From: Duganella guangzhouensis
GTDB lineage: Bacteria > Pseudomonadota > Gammaproteobacteria > Burkholderiales > Burkholderiaceae_D
DNA length: 64,000 bases
Reading direction: 5' to 3'
Assembly (NCBI RefSeq): GCF_009674535.1
Contig: NZ_WKJK01000010.1
Coordinates: 62,001 to 126,000 of the forward strand
Part shown: piece by piece, positions 20,674-28,967 of the stretch
Layout: each line of letters opens with the position of its first letter
How positions within the stretch are numbered: the stretch's first letter is position 1
Made by a program: the position numbers and the translations under genes
Notes under the pieces: model-generated
Told to the model about the DNA's origin: nothing
The model's input: the letters and a program-made list of their open reading frames with translations, nothing else
Database searches by the model: none

Positions 20674-20689
20674 GCGTCACAACCACCGG

Positions 20690-20715
20690 CCGCGTCTGCC
20701 CCACCGCAGACGCGG
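20690..20715 (+). terminator. Hairpin after the Tat-exported protein gene
   Basis: A 10-bp perfect stem CCGCGTCTGC/GCAGACGCGG with loop CCCACC. No T run follows, so it may be a weak or factor-assisted terminator, or an mRNA-stabilising structure. Confidence 0.5.
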
Positions 20716-20766
20716 CATCCCAGCCGTTTCGGTTACAATCACGCCAAATCACTACTTGGTTAGAAC

Positions 20767-21228
20767 ATGTTTAGACGTATTGAAGCCCGAATTGTTAACG
20801 ATCTCCTGGGCAAAGAAGTTCCGCTGCCGACCTACGCCACTGACGGTTCCGCCGCAATGGACTTGCGCGCCTGTATCACCGCAGCGCTCACCATTCCCGC
20901 AGGAGACCGCAAGCTGATTCCAACCGGGCTGGCGATCAACATGACGGACCCTGGCCTGGTAGCCATTGTGGCTTCGCGTTCCGGCCTGTCGCTGAAGCAT
21001 CATGTGCATGTGGCACAAGGCATTGGCGTCATTGATTCGGACTACCACGGCGAAATCGGCGTCATTTTGGCCAACTCTGGCAACGAAGACTATGTTGTAC
21101 AGCCTGGTGACCGCATTGCACAATTGATGTTCCAGCCGGTTGTTCAAGTTGCGCTGAACTTTGTCGACAACTTCACTACCGAAACCTCGCGCGGCCAGGG
21201 GGGGTTCGGCAGTACCGGCAAGAACTAA
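20767..21228 (+). CDS. dut: dUTP diphosphatase
   Basis: A 153-residue trimeric-type dUTPase with the five standard motifs in order: [41 protein letters not shown] and the C-terminal GQGGFGSTG. It hydrolyses dUTP to dUMP and pyrophosphate, limiting uracil in DNA and supplying thymidylate synthesis. In many relatives it follows coaBC directly. Confidence 0.97.
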   Translation: MFRRIEARIVNDLLGKEVPLPTYATDGSAAMDLRACITAALTIPAGDRKLIPTGLAINMTDPGLVAIVASRSGLSLKHHVHVAQGIGVIDSDYHGEIGVILANSGNEDYVVQPGDRIAQLMFQPVVQVALNFVDNFTTETSRGQGGFGSTGKN

Positions 21229-21253
21229 CAAGCAAATGGAGATGCACACAGGG

Positions 21254-22354
21254 ATGAACAAGATCAATCAATTCACCACCTTATCCCTGGCGCTGGCTGC
21301 GGCCACGGCTACGATCGCGCTGACCGGCTGCTCCACTTTCCAGTCCAAGCCCGCCGCGCCGGAGCCGGCGCCCGCCGTGGTCAGTACCGCGACCGAAGCG
21401 CCGCCGGTGGTCACCGCCAAAATGGCGGCCGCGCGCCAGCAACTGAGCCAGATGGTGACGCTGCAGGATCGTTTGTACCGCGTGGCCGGCCCGCTGCTGA
21501 TCAACAATGCGGACCTGTGCCGCACCCAGGCGCGCAACCTGCTCGGCTTCACCGCCAAGAACAAATATTCCTATCCCGGCGAATTTTCCGATGCCGCCGC
21601 CGCAGTGCTGAACTACGGCGACCGCCTGGAAGTGGCCACCGTGCTGGCCGGCAGCGGCGCCGCCCGCGCTGGCCTGCGCAAGGGTGACGCCCTGATCGCC
21701 GCCGAAGGCAAGCTGCTGCCGGTGGGCGCCAATGCCGAAACCGAAGCGGCGGCCATTCTTGGCCCGCTGGTGACCAATAACAAATTCCTCAATCTGACCG
21801 TGCAGCGCGCCGGCGTCAATCAGCAACTGCGGGTGCCGGTGACGCGCGCCTGCGCCTTCAAGATCGACATCGGCAACTCGGACAACATCAACGCCTATTC
21901 CGACGGCCAGCGCGTGATGATCACGCGCGGCATGGTCAACTTCGCGCAGAGCGACGACGCCATCGCCTACGTGCTGGCCAAGGACATCGCCCACAATGTG
22001 CTGGGCCATGCCGCGACCACCAAGCAGGCTTACACGGTGGGCGGCATCATCGACAATCTGGTCGCGGTGCGCCCGGACCTGACGATGCTGATCGGGACCG
22101 CCGGCGTCAAGCCGATGCCGCCGGAACTGGATGCGGCGGCTGACCAGCTGTCGCTGTACATGGTGGCGCGTGCCGGCTATGACATCAGCGGCGCGCACGC
22201 CTTCTGGCAGCGTCTCGCCACGCAGTATCCGGCCACGGTGCTGAACGGTTACACCGCCAACCATCCAAGCCTGGCCTATCGCCTGACCGCCATCGACAAG
22301 AGCGTGGCCGACATCCGCAAGAAGAAAGCGGCCAATCTGCCACTGGTTCCCTGA
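21254..22354 (+). CDS. M48-like lipoprotein with PDZ-type domain and altered zinc motif
   Basis: A 366-residue predicted lipoprotein: hydrophobic signal and lipobox LTGC with C26 as the acylated residue. The order is an Ala/Pro-rich spacer (27-55), a PDZ-like region around residues 110-165 (LAGSGAARAGLRKGDALIAAEG), and an M48-like C-terminal half with ARAGYDISGAHAFWQRL. The expected HExxH reads KDIAH (K243, D244, H247) and the ExxAD region reads DAAAD, so key zinc ligands appear missing. It is probably a non-catalytic relative of BepA/LoiP-type proteases. ATG 21254 is chosen because it gives a clean lipoprotein signal; ATGs at 21236 and 21242 are in frame. Confidence 0.72.
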   Translation: MNKINQFTTLSLALAAATATIALTGCSTFQSKPAAPEPAPAVVSTATEAPPVVTAKMAAARQQLSQMVTLQDRLYRVAGPLLINNADLCRTQARNLLGFTAKNKYSYPGEFSDAAAAVLNYGDRLEVATVLAGSGAARAGLRKGDALIAAEGKLLPVGANAETEAAAILGPLVTNNKFLNLTVQRAGVNQQLRVPVTRACAFKIDIGNSDNINAYSDGQRVMITRGMVNFAQSDDAIAYVLAKDIAHNVLGHAATTKQAYTVGGIIDNLVAVRPDLTMLIGTAGVKPMPPELDAAADQLSLYMVARAGYDISGAHAFWQRLATQYPATVLNGYTANHPSLAYRLTAIDKSVADIRKKKAANLPLVP

Positions 22355-22369
22355 TTGAAGGAGCGCGCC

Positions 22370-22774
22370 ATGAATAAAGTCGGCCTGATCGCAGTCGCGT
22401 TAATGCTGATGTTGCTGGCGGCCGGCTCGGCGCAGGCGGCGCAATGGGTGCGCACCGGCGGCGCCAAGGGCGCCAGCTACTACATCGACAAAGCCAGCGT
22501 GGTGAAGACCGACAAAACCCGCAAGGTGTGGTCAATGCAAAGCTACACCCGCATGCAAAAAACGCCGGAAGGCCGCTTGTACCGCTCGGTGAAAATGCTG
22601 CACACGTATGCGTGCGAAGACCACACCAGCACCCTGATGGCGCAGATCTACTACCCCGACGCCATGGGCAAGGGCGAGCCGGTGGAAAACTACAAATTCG
22701 AGAAGTTCAATCCGGAAGAGATTGTGCCGGACAGTCCATTCGACAGCGCGCTGGAAGTCGCCTGCAAGCTCTAA
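22370..22774 (+). CDS. Small exported protein, surface-adhesin E-like family
   Basis: A 134-residue protein with a signal peptide ending GSAQA-AQ. The mature part has the pattern YYIDKASVVKTDKTRKVWSM, SVKMLHTYACEDH and ALEVACKL with two cysteines, which resembles the small surface-adhesin protein E family. Proteins of this family are widespread in Oxalobacteraceae and most have no tested role. GGAG lies before the ATG at 22370 and the gene follows the lipoprotein gene by 15 nt, so they are probably co-transcribed. Confidence 0.65.
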   Translation: MNKVGLIAVALMLMLLAAGSAQAAQWVRTGGAKGASYYIDKASVVKTDKTRKVWSMQSYTRMQKTPEGRLYRSVKMLHTYACEDHTSTLMAQIYYPDAMGKGEPVENYKFEKFNPEEIVPDSPFDSALEVACKL

Positions 22775-22899
22775 CCAGGGAAATTTGGGAACACCGTCGC
22801 CATCAGCCAGGTGAGCGCGACGCACAGCAGTACCGCGACGATCAGCACGATCAGCAGGCGACCGAATTTGGGTGCGCCGTCATCTTCTTTACCTGGCAT
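22771..22899 (-). CDS. Small single-pass membrane protein (42 aa)
   Basis: A short frame reading MPGKEDDGAPKFGRLL, then a strongly hydrophobic helix (LIVLIVAVLLCVALTWLMA) and the tail TVFPNFPG. AGGGAA lies 5 nt upstream of the ATG at 22899. The charged N-terminus followed by one helix is a believable small inner-membrane protein. It runs tail to tail with the preceding gene, overlapping by 4 nt, and its start faces the xdhC gene 44 bp away. Function is unknown. Confidence 0.6.
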   Translation of the reverse strand: MPGKEDDGAPKFGRLLIVLIVAVLLCVALTWLMATVFPNFPG

Positions 22900-22943
22900 C
22901 GCTATTCCCTGCAATGTTTGAAGAGCCGTAGTATATTCCATTC

Positions 22944-23966
22944 ATGGACTCCATCGACCTCGAAGTATTGAAAACCAGCGCCAGCTGGATCGCCGCTGGC
23001 AAGCGCTGTGAACTCATCACGGTCATCAAGACCTGGGGTTCCAGTCCGCGCCCGATCGGCGCCACGCTGGCCATCTGCGAAGATGGCACGGTAATCGGTT
23101 CGGTGTCCGGCGGCTGCATCGAGGATGATCTGATCGCGCGCGTGCGCGACGAAGGCATCAGCCGCAACGTGCCGGAAATCGTCAGCTACGGCATCACCGC
23201 CGACGAGGCGCACCGCTTCGGCCTGCCGTGCGGCGGTACCATCGAACTGTCGATCGAGCCGCTGTCGGAACGCAGCCGCATCGACGAACTGCTGCAACGG
23301 CTGGAGCGGCATGAACTGGTGCAGCGTCGGGTCGACCTGCACAACGGCGACGTGGAACTGTCGCGCGCCGCGCCGGGCGCGCAGTTGCAGGTCAGCGAGC
23401 AGGCCATGGTTACCATCCACGGCCCGCGCTGGCGGCTGCTGATTATCGGCGCCGGCCAGCTGTCGCGCTTCCTGGCGCAGATTGCCACCGCCATGGATTA
23501 CCATGTCATCGTCTGCGATCCGCGCGAAGAGTACCGCGCCGGCTGGCAAGTGGATGGCGTGCAGCTGGTGCACGATATGCCGGACGATATCGTGCTGTCG
23601 TTGAGGCTGGACCGGCGCAGCGCGGTGGTGGCGCTGACCCATGATCCAAAGCTGGACGACCTGGCGCTGATGGAGGCGCTGAAGTCGGATGCCTTTTACG
23701 TCGGCGCCATCGGCTCGCGCAAGAACAACGCCAAGCGCCGCGAACGGCTGCTGGAATTCGACCTGTCGCCGGAACAGCTGGCGCGCCTGCACGGCCCGAT
23801 CGGGCTGTACATCGGCAGCAAGACGCCATCTGAAATCGCCATCTCGATTCTGGCCGAGATGACGGCGATTAAAAACGGCGTCCCCACCGACATGATCGTG
23901 CCGCACGCCGCCGCGCCCACCAAAGCGGGCGACGCCGTCTGCGTGGTGCAAAGCGGCGCCGTGTAG
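22944..23966 (+). CDS. XdhC/CoxI family protein
   Basis: A 340-residue protein. The N-terminal XdhC-CoxI domain has TWGSSPRPIGATLAI, SVSGGCIEDDL and GLPCGGTIEL, with conserved cysteines. The C-terminal Rossmann-like XdhC domain has LLIIGAGQLSRFLAQIA and AVVALTHDPKLDDLAL, FYVGAIGSRKN. Family members bind or protect molybdenum cofactor and help insert its sulfurated form into xanthine dehydrogenase-type enzymes. No molybdoenzyme gene is in the window, so the partner is unknown. Confidence 0.9.
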   Translation: MDSIDLEVLKTSASWIAAGKRCELITVIKTWGSSPRPIGATLAICEDGTVIGSVSGGCIEDDLIARVRDEGISRNVPEIVSYGITADEAHRFGLPCGGTIELSIEPLSERSRIDELLQRLERHELVQRRVDLHNGDVELSRAAPGAQLQVSEQAMVTIHGPRWRLLIIGAGQLSRFLAQIATAMDYHVIVCDPREEYRAGWQVDGVQLVHDMPDDIVLSLRLDRRSAVVALTHDPKLDDLALMEALKSDAFYVGAIGSRKNNAKRRERLLEFDLSPEQLARLHGPIGLYIGSKTPSEIAISILAEMTAIKNGVPTDMIVPHAAAPTKAGDAVCVVQSGAV

Positions 23967-24023
23967 CAATTCAACAGCAAGAACCGACTAGTCCACCGCC
24001 CTCCCATACGCGACAATACCCGC

Positions 24024-24908
24024 ATGAACACCGCCAACCTACTCCGTCTTATTCTGCTGGCCGCCATCTGGGGCGGTTCCTTCCTTTTCATGCGCATTGC
24101 CGCGCCGGTGCTGGGCGCTGCGGTGCTGATCGAATACCGCGTGCTGTTCGCCGCCATCTTCCTGGCGGTCGTCGGTGTCTTTTTGAAAAAGTCGCTGGAC
24201 CTGCGCAAGAACTTGAAGCACTACTTCATCCTCGGCCTGTTCAACTCCGCGCTGCCGTTTCTGATGTTCGCGTTTGCCGCGCGCACGCTATCGGCCTCGG
24301 TGCTGGCGGTGTTGAACGCCACCACGCCGCTGTGGGGCACGCTGATTGCCGCCGTCTGGTCGCGCACCATGGTCAGCGGCAAAGTGCTGCTCGGCCTCGC
24401 GCTTGGCACCTGCGGTGTCGCGCTGCTGGTGGGCTTCGATCACGTCAGCTCCAAGCCTGGTGCCGGCATCGCGATCGCGGCGGTGCTGTTCGCGTCCTTC
24501 AACTACGGCATCGCCAGCAATTACGCCAAGCAGGCCAAGGCGGTGGAGCCGTTCGCCAACGCGCACGGCTCGATGTGGACCTCCGCGCTGATGGTGCTGC
24601 CGGTGGTGCCGTTCTTCCCGGCGCCTGGCGAGCCGACGGTCGGCATCATGGCAGCGGTGCTGGCGCTGGCGGTGCTGTGCAGCGGCGTGGCGTACCTGAT
24701 TTACTTCCGGCTGATTCAGGACGTCGGCCCGTCGTCGGCGCTGACGGTGACCTTCCTCAGTCCCCTGTTCGGCATCCTGTGGGGCGTGCTGTTCCTGGGT
24801 GAGACGGTTGGCTGGTACACCTTTGCCGGCGCCGCCATCGTCATCACCGGTACCGCGCTGGTGACCGGCTTCCGTCCCAGCTTCCGGCTGAGCGCACGCA
24901 GCGCATGA
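24024..24908 (+). CDS. EamA/DMT family transporter
   Basis: A 294-residue integral membrane protein with about ten hydrophobic segments in two EamA repeats. Typical motifs are LLAAIWGGSFLFMRIA at the start, VLAVLNATTPLWGTLIAAVW and LTVTFLSPLFGILWGVLFLGE. It probably exports small metabolites; the substrate cannot be read from sequence. Its stop overlaps the alkA start by 4 nt (ATGA). Confidence 0.88.
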   Translation: MNTANLLRLILLAAIWGGSFLFMRIAAPVLGAAVLIEYRVLFAAIFLAVVGVFLKKSLDLRKNLKHYFILGLFNSALPFLMFAFAARTLSASVLAVLNATTPLWGTLIAAVWSRTMVSGKVLLGLALGTCGVALLVGFDHVSSKPGAGIAIAAVLFASFNYGIASNYAKQAKAVEPFANAHGSMWTSALMVLPVVPFFPAPGEPTVGIMAAVLALAVLCSGVAYLIYFRLIQDVGPSSALTVTFLSPLFGILWGVLFLGETVGWYTFAGAAIVITGTALVTGFRPSFRLSARSA

Positions 24909-25804
24909 AGCCCTACAAACTGGCGCTGCCGCCCGATTACCGGCTGGACGACGTGCTGGCCTTCCACCGTCGCGATGCCGAAAGCATTGCGGAGGAAGTC
25001 AGCGCCGAACGCCTGCGCAAGGGCGTGCTGCTGGATGGCGTGCCGGTGGTGCTGGACATCGCGCTGCCGCCCGCCGGTGCCGGTGCCGAAGCACGCGTCA
25101 GCGTGCAAGCGGACAGCCCGCTCAGCGCGGCGGGACGCGAACAGGCGCGCGAGGCGGTGCTCAATATCCTCGGCCTGCGCATCGATCCGGCGCCGTTCTG
25201 CGCCTTCGTCAAAAAGGACAAACTGTTCGGCGCACTGGCGCGCAAGCAGCCCGGCCTGCGCATCGTCCAATCGGCCACCGTGTTTGAAGCGCTGACCTGG
25301 GCCATCATCGGCCAGCAGATCAACCTGTCGTTCGCGATCGCGCTGCGCCGCAGTTTCATTCTGCAGGCCGGCCGCCAGCACAGCAGCGGCTTGTGGTGCT
25401 ACCCGGACGCGGACAGCGCAGCCGCCCTGTCGGTGGATGATCTCACCAGCCGCAAATTCTCGCGCGCCAAAGCGGAAACGCTGCTACGCCTCGCCACCCT
25501 GGTCGCCAATGGCGAATTGCGGCTGGAACTGGCGGACGACAACAGCATCGACCAGATCTCGGCCGCGCTGCTGGCCGTCAAAGGCATCGGCCCGTGGACC
25601 GTCAACTACGGCCTGCTGCGCGGCTATGGCTATGCCGACTGCTCGCTGCACGGCGACGTCGCCGTGCGCGCCGCGCTGCAAACGCTGATGGGCGCCGACC
25701 AGCGTCCCGACATCAAACAGACCGAAGACATTCTGACCCGCTACAGCCCTCACCGCACCATGGCCGCCGCTCACCTGTGGGCCAGTCTGCACCCGCGCGA
25801 CTAA
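24905..25804 (+). CDS. DNA-3-methyladenine glycosylase II (AlkA-like)
   Basis: A 299-residue HhH-GPD base-excision glycosylase. An N-terminal AlkA-like domain is followed by TWAIIGQQINLSFAIALRR and the helix-hairpin-helix LLAVKGIGPWTVNYGLLRGY. The conserved aspartate lies in SLHGDVAVR. It removes alkylated purines such as 3-methyladenine. The 4-nt overlap with the EamA gene suggests co-transcription, though a functional link is not evident. Confidence 0.9.
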   Translation: MKPYKLALPPDYRLDDVLAFHRRDAESIAEEVSAERLRKGVLLDGVPVVLDIALPPAGAGAEARVSVQADSPLSAAGREQAREAVLNILGLRIDPAPFCAFVKKDKLFGALARKQPGLRIVQSATVFEALTWAIIGQQINLSFAIALRRSFILQAGRQHSSGLWCYPDADSAAALSVDDLTSRKFSRAKAETLLRLATLVANGELRLELADDNSIDQISAALLAVKGIGPWTVNYGLLRGYGYADCSLHGDVAVRAALQTLMGADQRPDIKQTEDILTRYSPHRTMAAAHLWASLHPRD

Positions 25805-25811
25805 AAACCGC

Positions 25812-25842
25812 TTGAGCCTCACGCAACGTCAGGCTTTACGCT
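25812..25842 (+). promoter_or_regulatory. MerR-type operator-promoter
   Basis: A -35 box TTGAGC (25812-25817) and a -10-like TACGCT (25837-25842) are separated by 19 bp. Between them lies a 19-bp dyad, GCCTCACG-CAA-CGTCAGGC (25816-25834), with one mismatch per arm. The long spacer with a central dyad is the hallmark of promoters activated by MerR regulators. It lies 28 bp before the methyltransferase gene whose downstream partner encodes a MerR protein. Confidence 0.75.
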
Positions 25843-25869
25843 CTCCATATCAACCACAAGGAGAGCAGC

Positions 25870-26556
25870 ATGCAGAAACCAAGCGCCTGGATCACCGCCA
25901 CCGCCATGCGCGCCACCATGGCGGTTCGCGCCCGACTCGCGGAAGACAGCTGGCACGAAGCGCAGCAGCGCGGCGTGCGGCAATACGTGATTCTCGGCGC
26001 GGGGCTGGATACCTACGCCTATCGCGCCCCGCTGGCGCCTGACACGCGCGTGTTTGAAGTCGACCTGCCCGCCATGACGCAATGGAAGCGCGAATGCCTG
26101 CGCGCGGCCGACATTCCCGAGCCGCTATCGGTAAGCTATGTCTCCACCGACCTCACCACCGGCGCGCTGAGCGAGGACCTGCAACAAGCCGGCTTCGATC
26201 CCGCGCTGCCAGCCTGCTTCTGCTGGCTCGGCGTCAGCATCTACCTGAAGCCGGACCAGGTGATGCTCACCCTGCGTGACATCGCCGACTGCGCACCAGG
26301 CAGCAGCATCGTATTCGACTACTGCGTGCACCGGCGCCACCTGAGCGAACAGGAATGCGCGGGACTGGACTTCGTCGCTGGCACGCTGGCGGCACAGGGC
26401 GAGCATCTGCACAGCAGCTTCGAGCCGCCGCTGCTACAACACATGCTGCACCACCACGGCTACCGCCACATCGAAGACTTCGACGCAAGCGCGCTGCAAA
26501 CGCTTTACGGCGCGCCGCTCAGCGGAATTTTCCGCCTGATGCGCGCCACGGTTTAA
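25870..26556 (+). CDS. Class I SAM-dependent methyltransferase (LCM/PPM-like)
   Basis: A 228-residue protein with the SAM-binding motif YVILGAGLDTYAYR, the acidic loop FEVDLPAMTQWKRE and CFCWLGVSIYLKPDQV, which place it in the leucine carboxyl methyltransferase-like family. It is shorter at the N-terminus than the usual 270-300 residues. The methyl acceptor is unknown. GGAGAG precedes the ATG. It is followed after 10 nt by a MerR regulator gene, and both lie behind a MerR-type promoter, suggesting induction by a small molecule sensed by that regulator. Confidence 0.82.
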   Translation: MQKPSAWITATAMRATMAVRARLAEDSWHEAQQRGVRQYVILGAGLDTYAYRAPLAPDTRVFEVDLPAMTQWKRECLRAADIPEPLSVSYVSTDLTTGALSEDLQQAGFDPALPACFCWLGVSIYLKPDQVMLTLRDIADCAPGSSIVFDYCVHRRHLSEQECAGLDFVAGTLAAQGEHLHSSFEPPLLQHMLHHHGYRHIEDFDASALQTLYGAPLSGIFRLMRATV

Positions 26557-26566
26557 ACTATGACGC

Positions 26567-27607
26567 ATGGAGAAGAACGTACTGAAAATCGGTGAACTGG
26601 CCGCGCGTTCCGGCCTCACCGTACGCGCGCTGCATCACTACGACGACATCGGCCTGCTGAAGCCATCGGCACGGGCCGAATCCGGCTATCGCCTGTACAA
26701 CCGCGACGACGTCGCGCGCCTGCACAAGATCCAGGCGCTGCGCAAATTCGGCATGTCGCTGGCCGACATCGCCACCTTTCTCGCCAGCTCCGACGCGCCG
26801 TTTGCCGACGTGGTCTCGCAGCAGATCGCTGCGCTGGACAAGCAGATCGAACAAGCCTCCACACTGCGCGGACAACTGAGCCGCCTGCAACAGCAGATGG
26901 AAGGCGACAGCGCGCCCGAACTGGAAGACTGGCTCGGCGCCCTGGAGCACATGAAGCTGTACGAAGAATACTTTACGCCAGAAGAGCTGCGCCGCCTGCC
27001 GTTCTGGCAGCAGGACGCGCGCCGCAACGCCAGGTGGCGCGCGATGACGGCGGAATTGCAAGCGCTGATGGCGCGCGGCGTGTCGACCGACAGCGTGGAG
27101 GCCACCACGCTGGCACAACGCTGGATGGAAGCGCTGGAGCAGGACACCGGCGCCAATCTCGAATTCGCGATCCGCATGAACGCCATGCTGGTGCAGCAGA
27201 AGCACGCAGGCGAACAATCGCCGATCAGCGACAAGGTCAAACAATACATCTATCTGGGCGAAGCGTTCAGAGCGCGCAAGATGGCGCTCTACGCCCGATA
27301 CCTCAACGAAGCGGAAATGCAGACGCTGCGCGCCGGCATGAACCAATCCAGCGCCGCCTCGACCCAGTTGTATCTCGACCTGCAGCGCCAGATGGAAAAC
27401 GGCGTGGCGCCGGAAGATCCGACATCGCAAGCGCTGGCGCGCGCATGGCAGCGCATGATCAACGAACATACCGGCGGCAGCCCGGAACTCCAGGCCAAGA
27501 TCGACCTGGCGCACGACAACGAACCGGATCTGCTGAAAGGTACCTGGGTCAAGCCGGCCACCGTGGCCTACATCCGCCAGGCCGTGGCTGCTTGCGGCAA
27601 CGATTGA
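26567..27607 (+). CDS. MerR family transcriptional regulator with large effector domain
   Basis: A 346-residue regulator. Residues about 6-75 are the MerR winged helix (LKIGELAARSGLTVRALHHYDDIGLLKPSAR, split here for description, then SGYRLYNRDDVARL). A coiled-coil dimerisation helix follows (about 80-125), then a roughly 215-residue helical C-terminal domain reminiscent of TipAS-type drug-binding modules. It probably activates the promoter at 25812-25842, which would make the operon autoregulated. The ligand is unknown. Confidence 0.87.
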   Translation: MEKNVLKIGELAARSGLTVRALHHYDDIGLLKPSARAESGYRLYNRDDVARLHKIQALRKFGMSLADIATFLASSDAPFADVVSQQIAALDKQIEQASTLRGQLSRLQQQMEGDSAPELEDWLGALEHMKLYEEYFTPEELRRLPFWQQDARRNARWRAMTAELQALMARGVSTDSVEATTLAQRWMEALEQDTGANLEFAIRMNAMLVQQKHAGEQSPISDKVKQYIYLGEAFRARKMALYARYLNEAEMQTLRAGMNQSSAASTQLYLDLQRQMENGVAPEDPTSQALARAWQRMINEHTGGSPELQAKIDLAHDNEPDLLKGTWVKPATVAYIRQAVAACGND

Positions 27608-27653
27608 TACGGCATAAAGTACAAGCCTGATCCCCGCCCTACGATGGTGTCTT

Positions 27654-28121
27654 ATGGACGACCATACCAACAGCCTCTACGAAACCGACGCCCTGATCTG
27701 GACTGAAACCCAGATCGCCCTGCTGCGCGCCGGCAAATTCGATCAGCTGGATGTGGAAAACATCATCTCCGAGCTGGGGTACGAAGTGCGCAAAGACAAA
27801 CGCCAGGTGGCACACCGGATGCGAGGCTTAATCAGCCATTTGCTCAAATACCAATACCAGCCGCAGCGAATCTGCAAAAGCTGGACGCAGACCATCCATC
27901 AGCACCGCCTCAAAATAGACGCCGTGCTAAAGCAAATGCCCAGCTTGCGTCCCTCGCTGGACGAATACGTCATGGATGCCTATCCGAAAGCGGTGAGGGA
28001 CGCCGCGCAAGAAACCCGGTTGCCGCTGTCCATTTTTCCGCGCAAATGCCCGTACACCACATCGCAAGTCCTTGACGAGGACTTTTTTCCCGACGAAAAC
28101 GAAAAAGCCGTTGATCCCTAA
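27654..28121 (+). CDS. DUF29 domain-containing protein
   Basis: A 155-residue protein of the DUF29 family: YETDALIWTETQIALLRAG, then DVENIISELGYEVRKDKRQV and LLKYQYQPQRICKSW are characteristic. Such proteins are small and helical, common in cyanobacteria and proteobacteria, with unknown function. Its last codons lie inside the hairpin that terminates the oppositely oriented tRNA gene. Confidence 0.85.
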   Translation: MDDHTNSLYETDALIWTETQIALLRAGKFDQLDVENIISELGYEVRKDKRQVAHRMRGLISHLLKYQYQPQRICKSWTQTIHQHRLKIDAVLKQMPSLRPSLDEYVMDAYPKAVRDAAQETRLPLSIFPRKCPYTTSQVLDEDFFPDENEKAVDP

Positions 28122-28136
28122 CGGCATCAACGGCTT
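28102..28136 (-). terminator. Intrinsic terminator of the initiator tRNA gene
   Basis: Read on the minus strand, AAGCCGTTGAT and ATCAACGGCTT form a perfect 11-bp stem (28105-28115 with 28126-28136) followed by TTTTTCGTTTTCG. It lies 7 nt after the tRNA 3' end and overlaps the end of the DUF29 gene on the other strand. Confidence 0.85.
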
Positions 28137-28142
28137 CGAATT

Positions 28143-28219
28143 TGGTTGCGGGGACAGGATTTGAACCTGTGACCTTCGGGTTATGAGCCCGACGAGCTGC
28201 CAGACTGCTCCACCCCGCG
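28143..28219 (-). tRNA. Initiator tRNA-fMet (anticodon CAT)
   Basis: 77 nt including the encoded CCA end. The acceptor stem begins CGCGGGG and ends CCCCGCA, so position 1 is C opposite A72, the mismatch specific to initiator tRNA. The anticodon stem has three consecutive G-C pairs around CTCATAA, the second initiator hallmark. The T arm AGGTTCAAATCCT is standard. Confidence 0.97.
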
Positions 28220-28230
28220 TCTGTGCCGTT

Positions 28231-28259
28231 ATTATAGGGCAAATCCGTCGCTTAGGCAA
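28231..28259 (-). promoter_or_regulatory. Promoter of the initiator tRNA
   Basis: On the minus strand: -35 TTGCCT (28259-28254), 17-bp spacer, -10 TATAAT (28236-28231), 11 nt before the mature tRNA 5' end. This is a near-consensus sigma-70 promoter. Confidence 0.85.
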
Positions 28260-28379
28260 TATTAATCCCAACATCTCCGATGATAGATCGAATAAATGCC
28301 ATTCGCCCGCGCCGGCAGACACGCCGCGCAGCCGGCAATCGGTGTAAAGTAAGCATAAAACCGACTTGATCCCTTGTTT

Positions 28380-28967
28380 ATGAAATTCTGTTCCGAATGC
28401 GCCTCCCCCGTCAGCCTCAGCATCCCGGCTGGCGACAACCGCCCCCGCTACGTGTGCACCAGCGCCAGCTGCGCCACCATCCATTACCAGAATCCGAAAA
28501 TGGTGCTGGGTTCGATCCCGGTATGGGAGCGTGACGGCGAACTGCAAGTGCTGCTGTGCAAGCGCGCGATCGAACCGCGCTACGGCTATTGGACGCTGCC
28601 GGCCGGCTTCATGGAAAACAATGAAACCACTGGCGAAGCCGCCGCGCGCGAAACCCGTGAAGAAGCTGGCGCCAATATCAAGCTTGGCAATCTGTTCACG
28701 CTGCTGAACGTGGCGCGCGTGCACCAGGTCCATATGTTCTACCTGGCCGAACTGCTGGACCTCGATTTCGCGCCCGGCGAGGAAAGCCTGGAAGTGCAAC
28801 TGTTTCGCGAGCAGGACATCCCGTGGGATGACCTGGCCTTCCCCACCATCCGCACCACGCTGGAACTGTTCTTTGCCGACCGCGTCAAAATCCGCGAAGG
28901 CGGCAGCTACGGCTTCCACACCCAGGACATCACCCGCAACATGCGCTCGGATAACGAACCCACGTGA
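28380..28967 (+). CDS. Nudix hydrolase with N-terminal zinc ribbon
   Basis: A 195-residue protein. Four cysteines (C4, C7, C26, C31) form an N-terminal zinc ribbon. The Nudix box [20 protein letters not shown] follows, with the metal-binding REXXEE glutamates present. The family cleaves nucleoside diphosphates linked to another group; this zinc-ribbon class includes NADH pyrophosphatase-like enzymes, but the substrate is unknown. ATG 28380 is chosen over an in-frame TTG at 28374. It overlaps aat by 4 nt. Confidence 0.9.
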   Translation: MKFCSECASPVSLSIPAGDNRPRYVCTSASCATIHYQNPKMVLGSIPVWERDGELQVLLCKRAIEPRYGYWTLPAGFMENNETTGEAAARETREEAGANIKLGNLFTLLNVARVHQVHMFYLAELLDLDFAPGEESLEVQLFREQDIPWDDLAFPTIRTTLELFFADRVKIREGGSYGFHTQDITRNMRSDNEPT

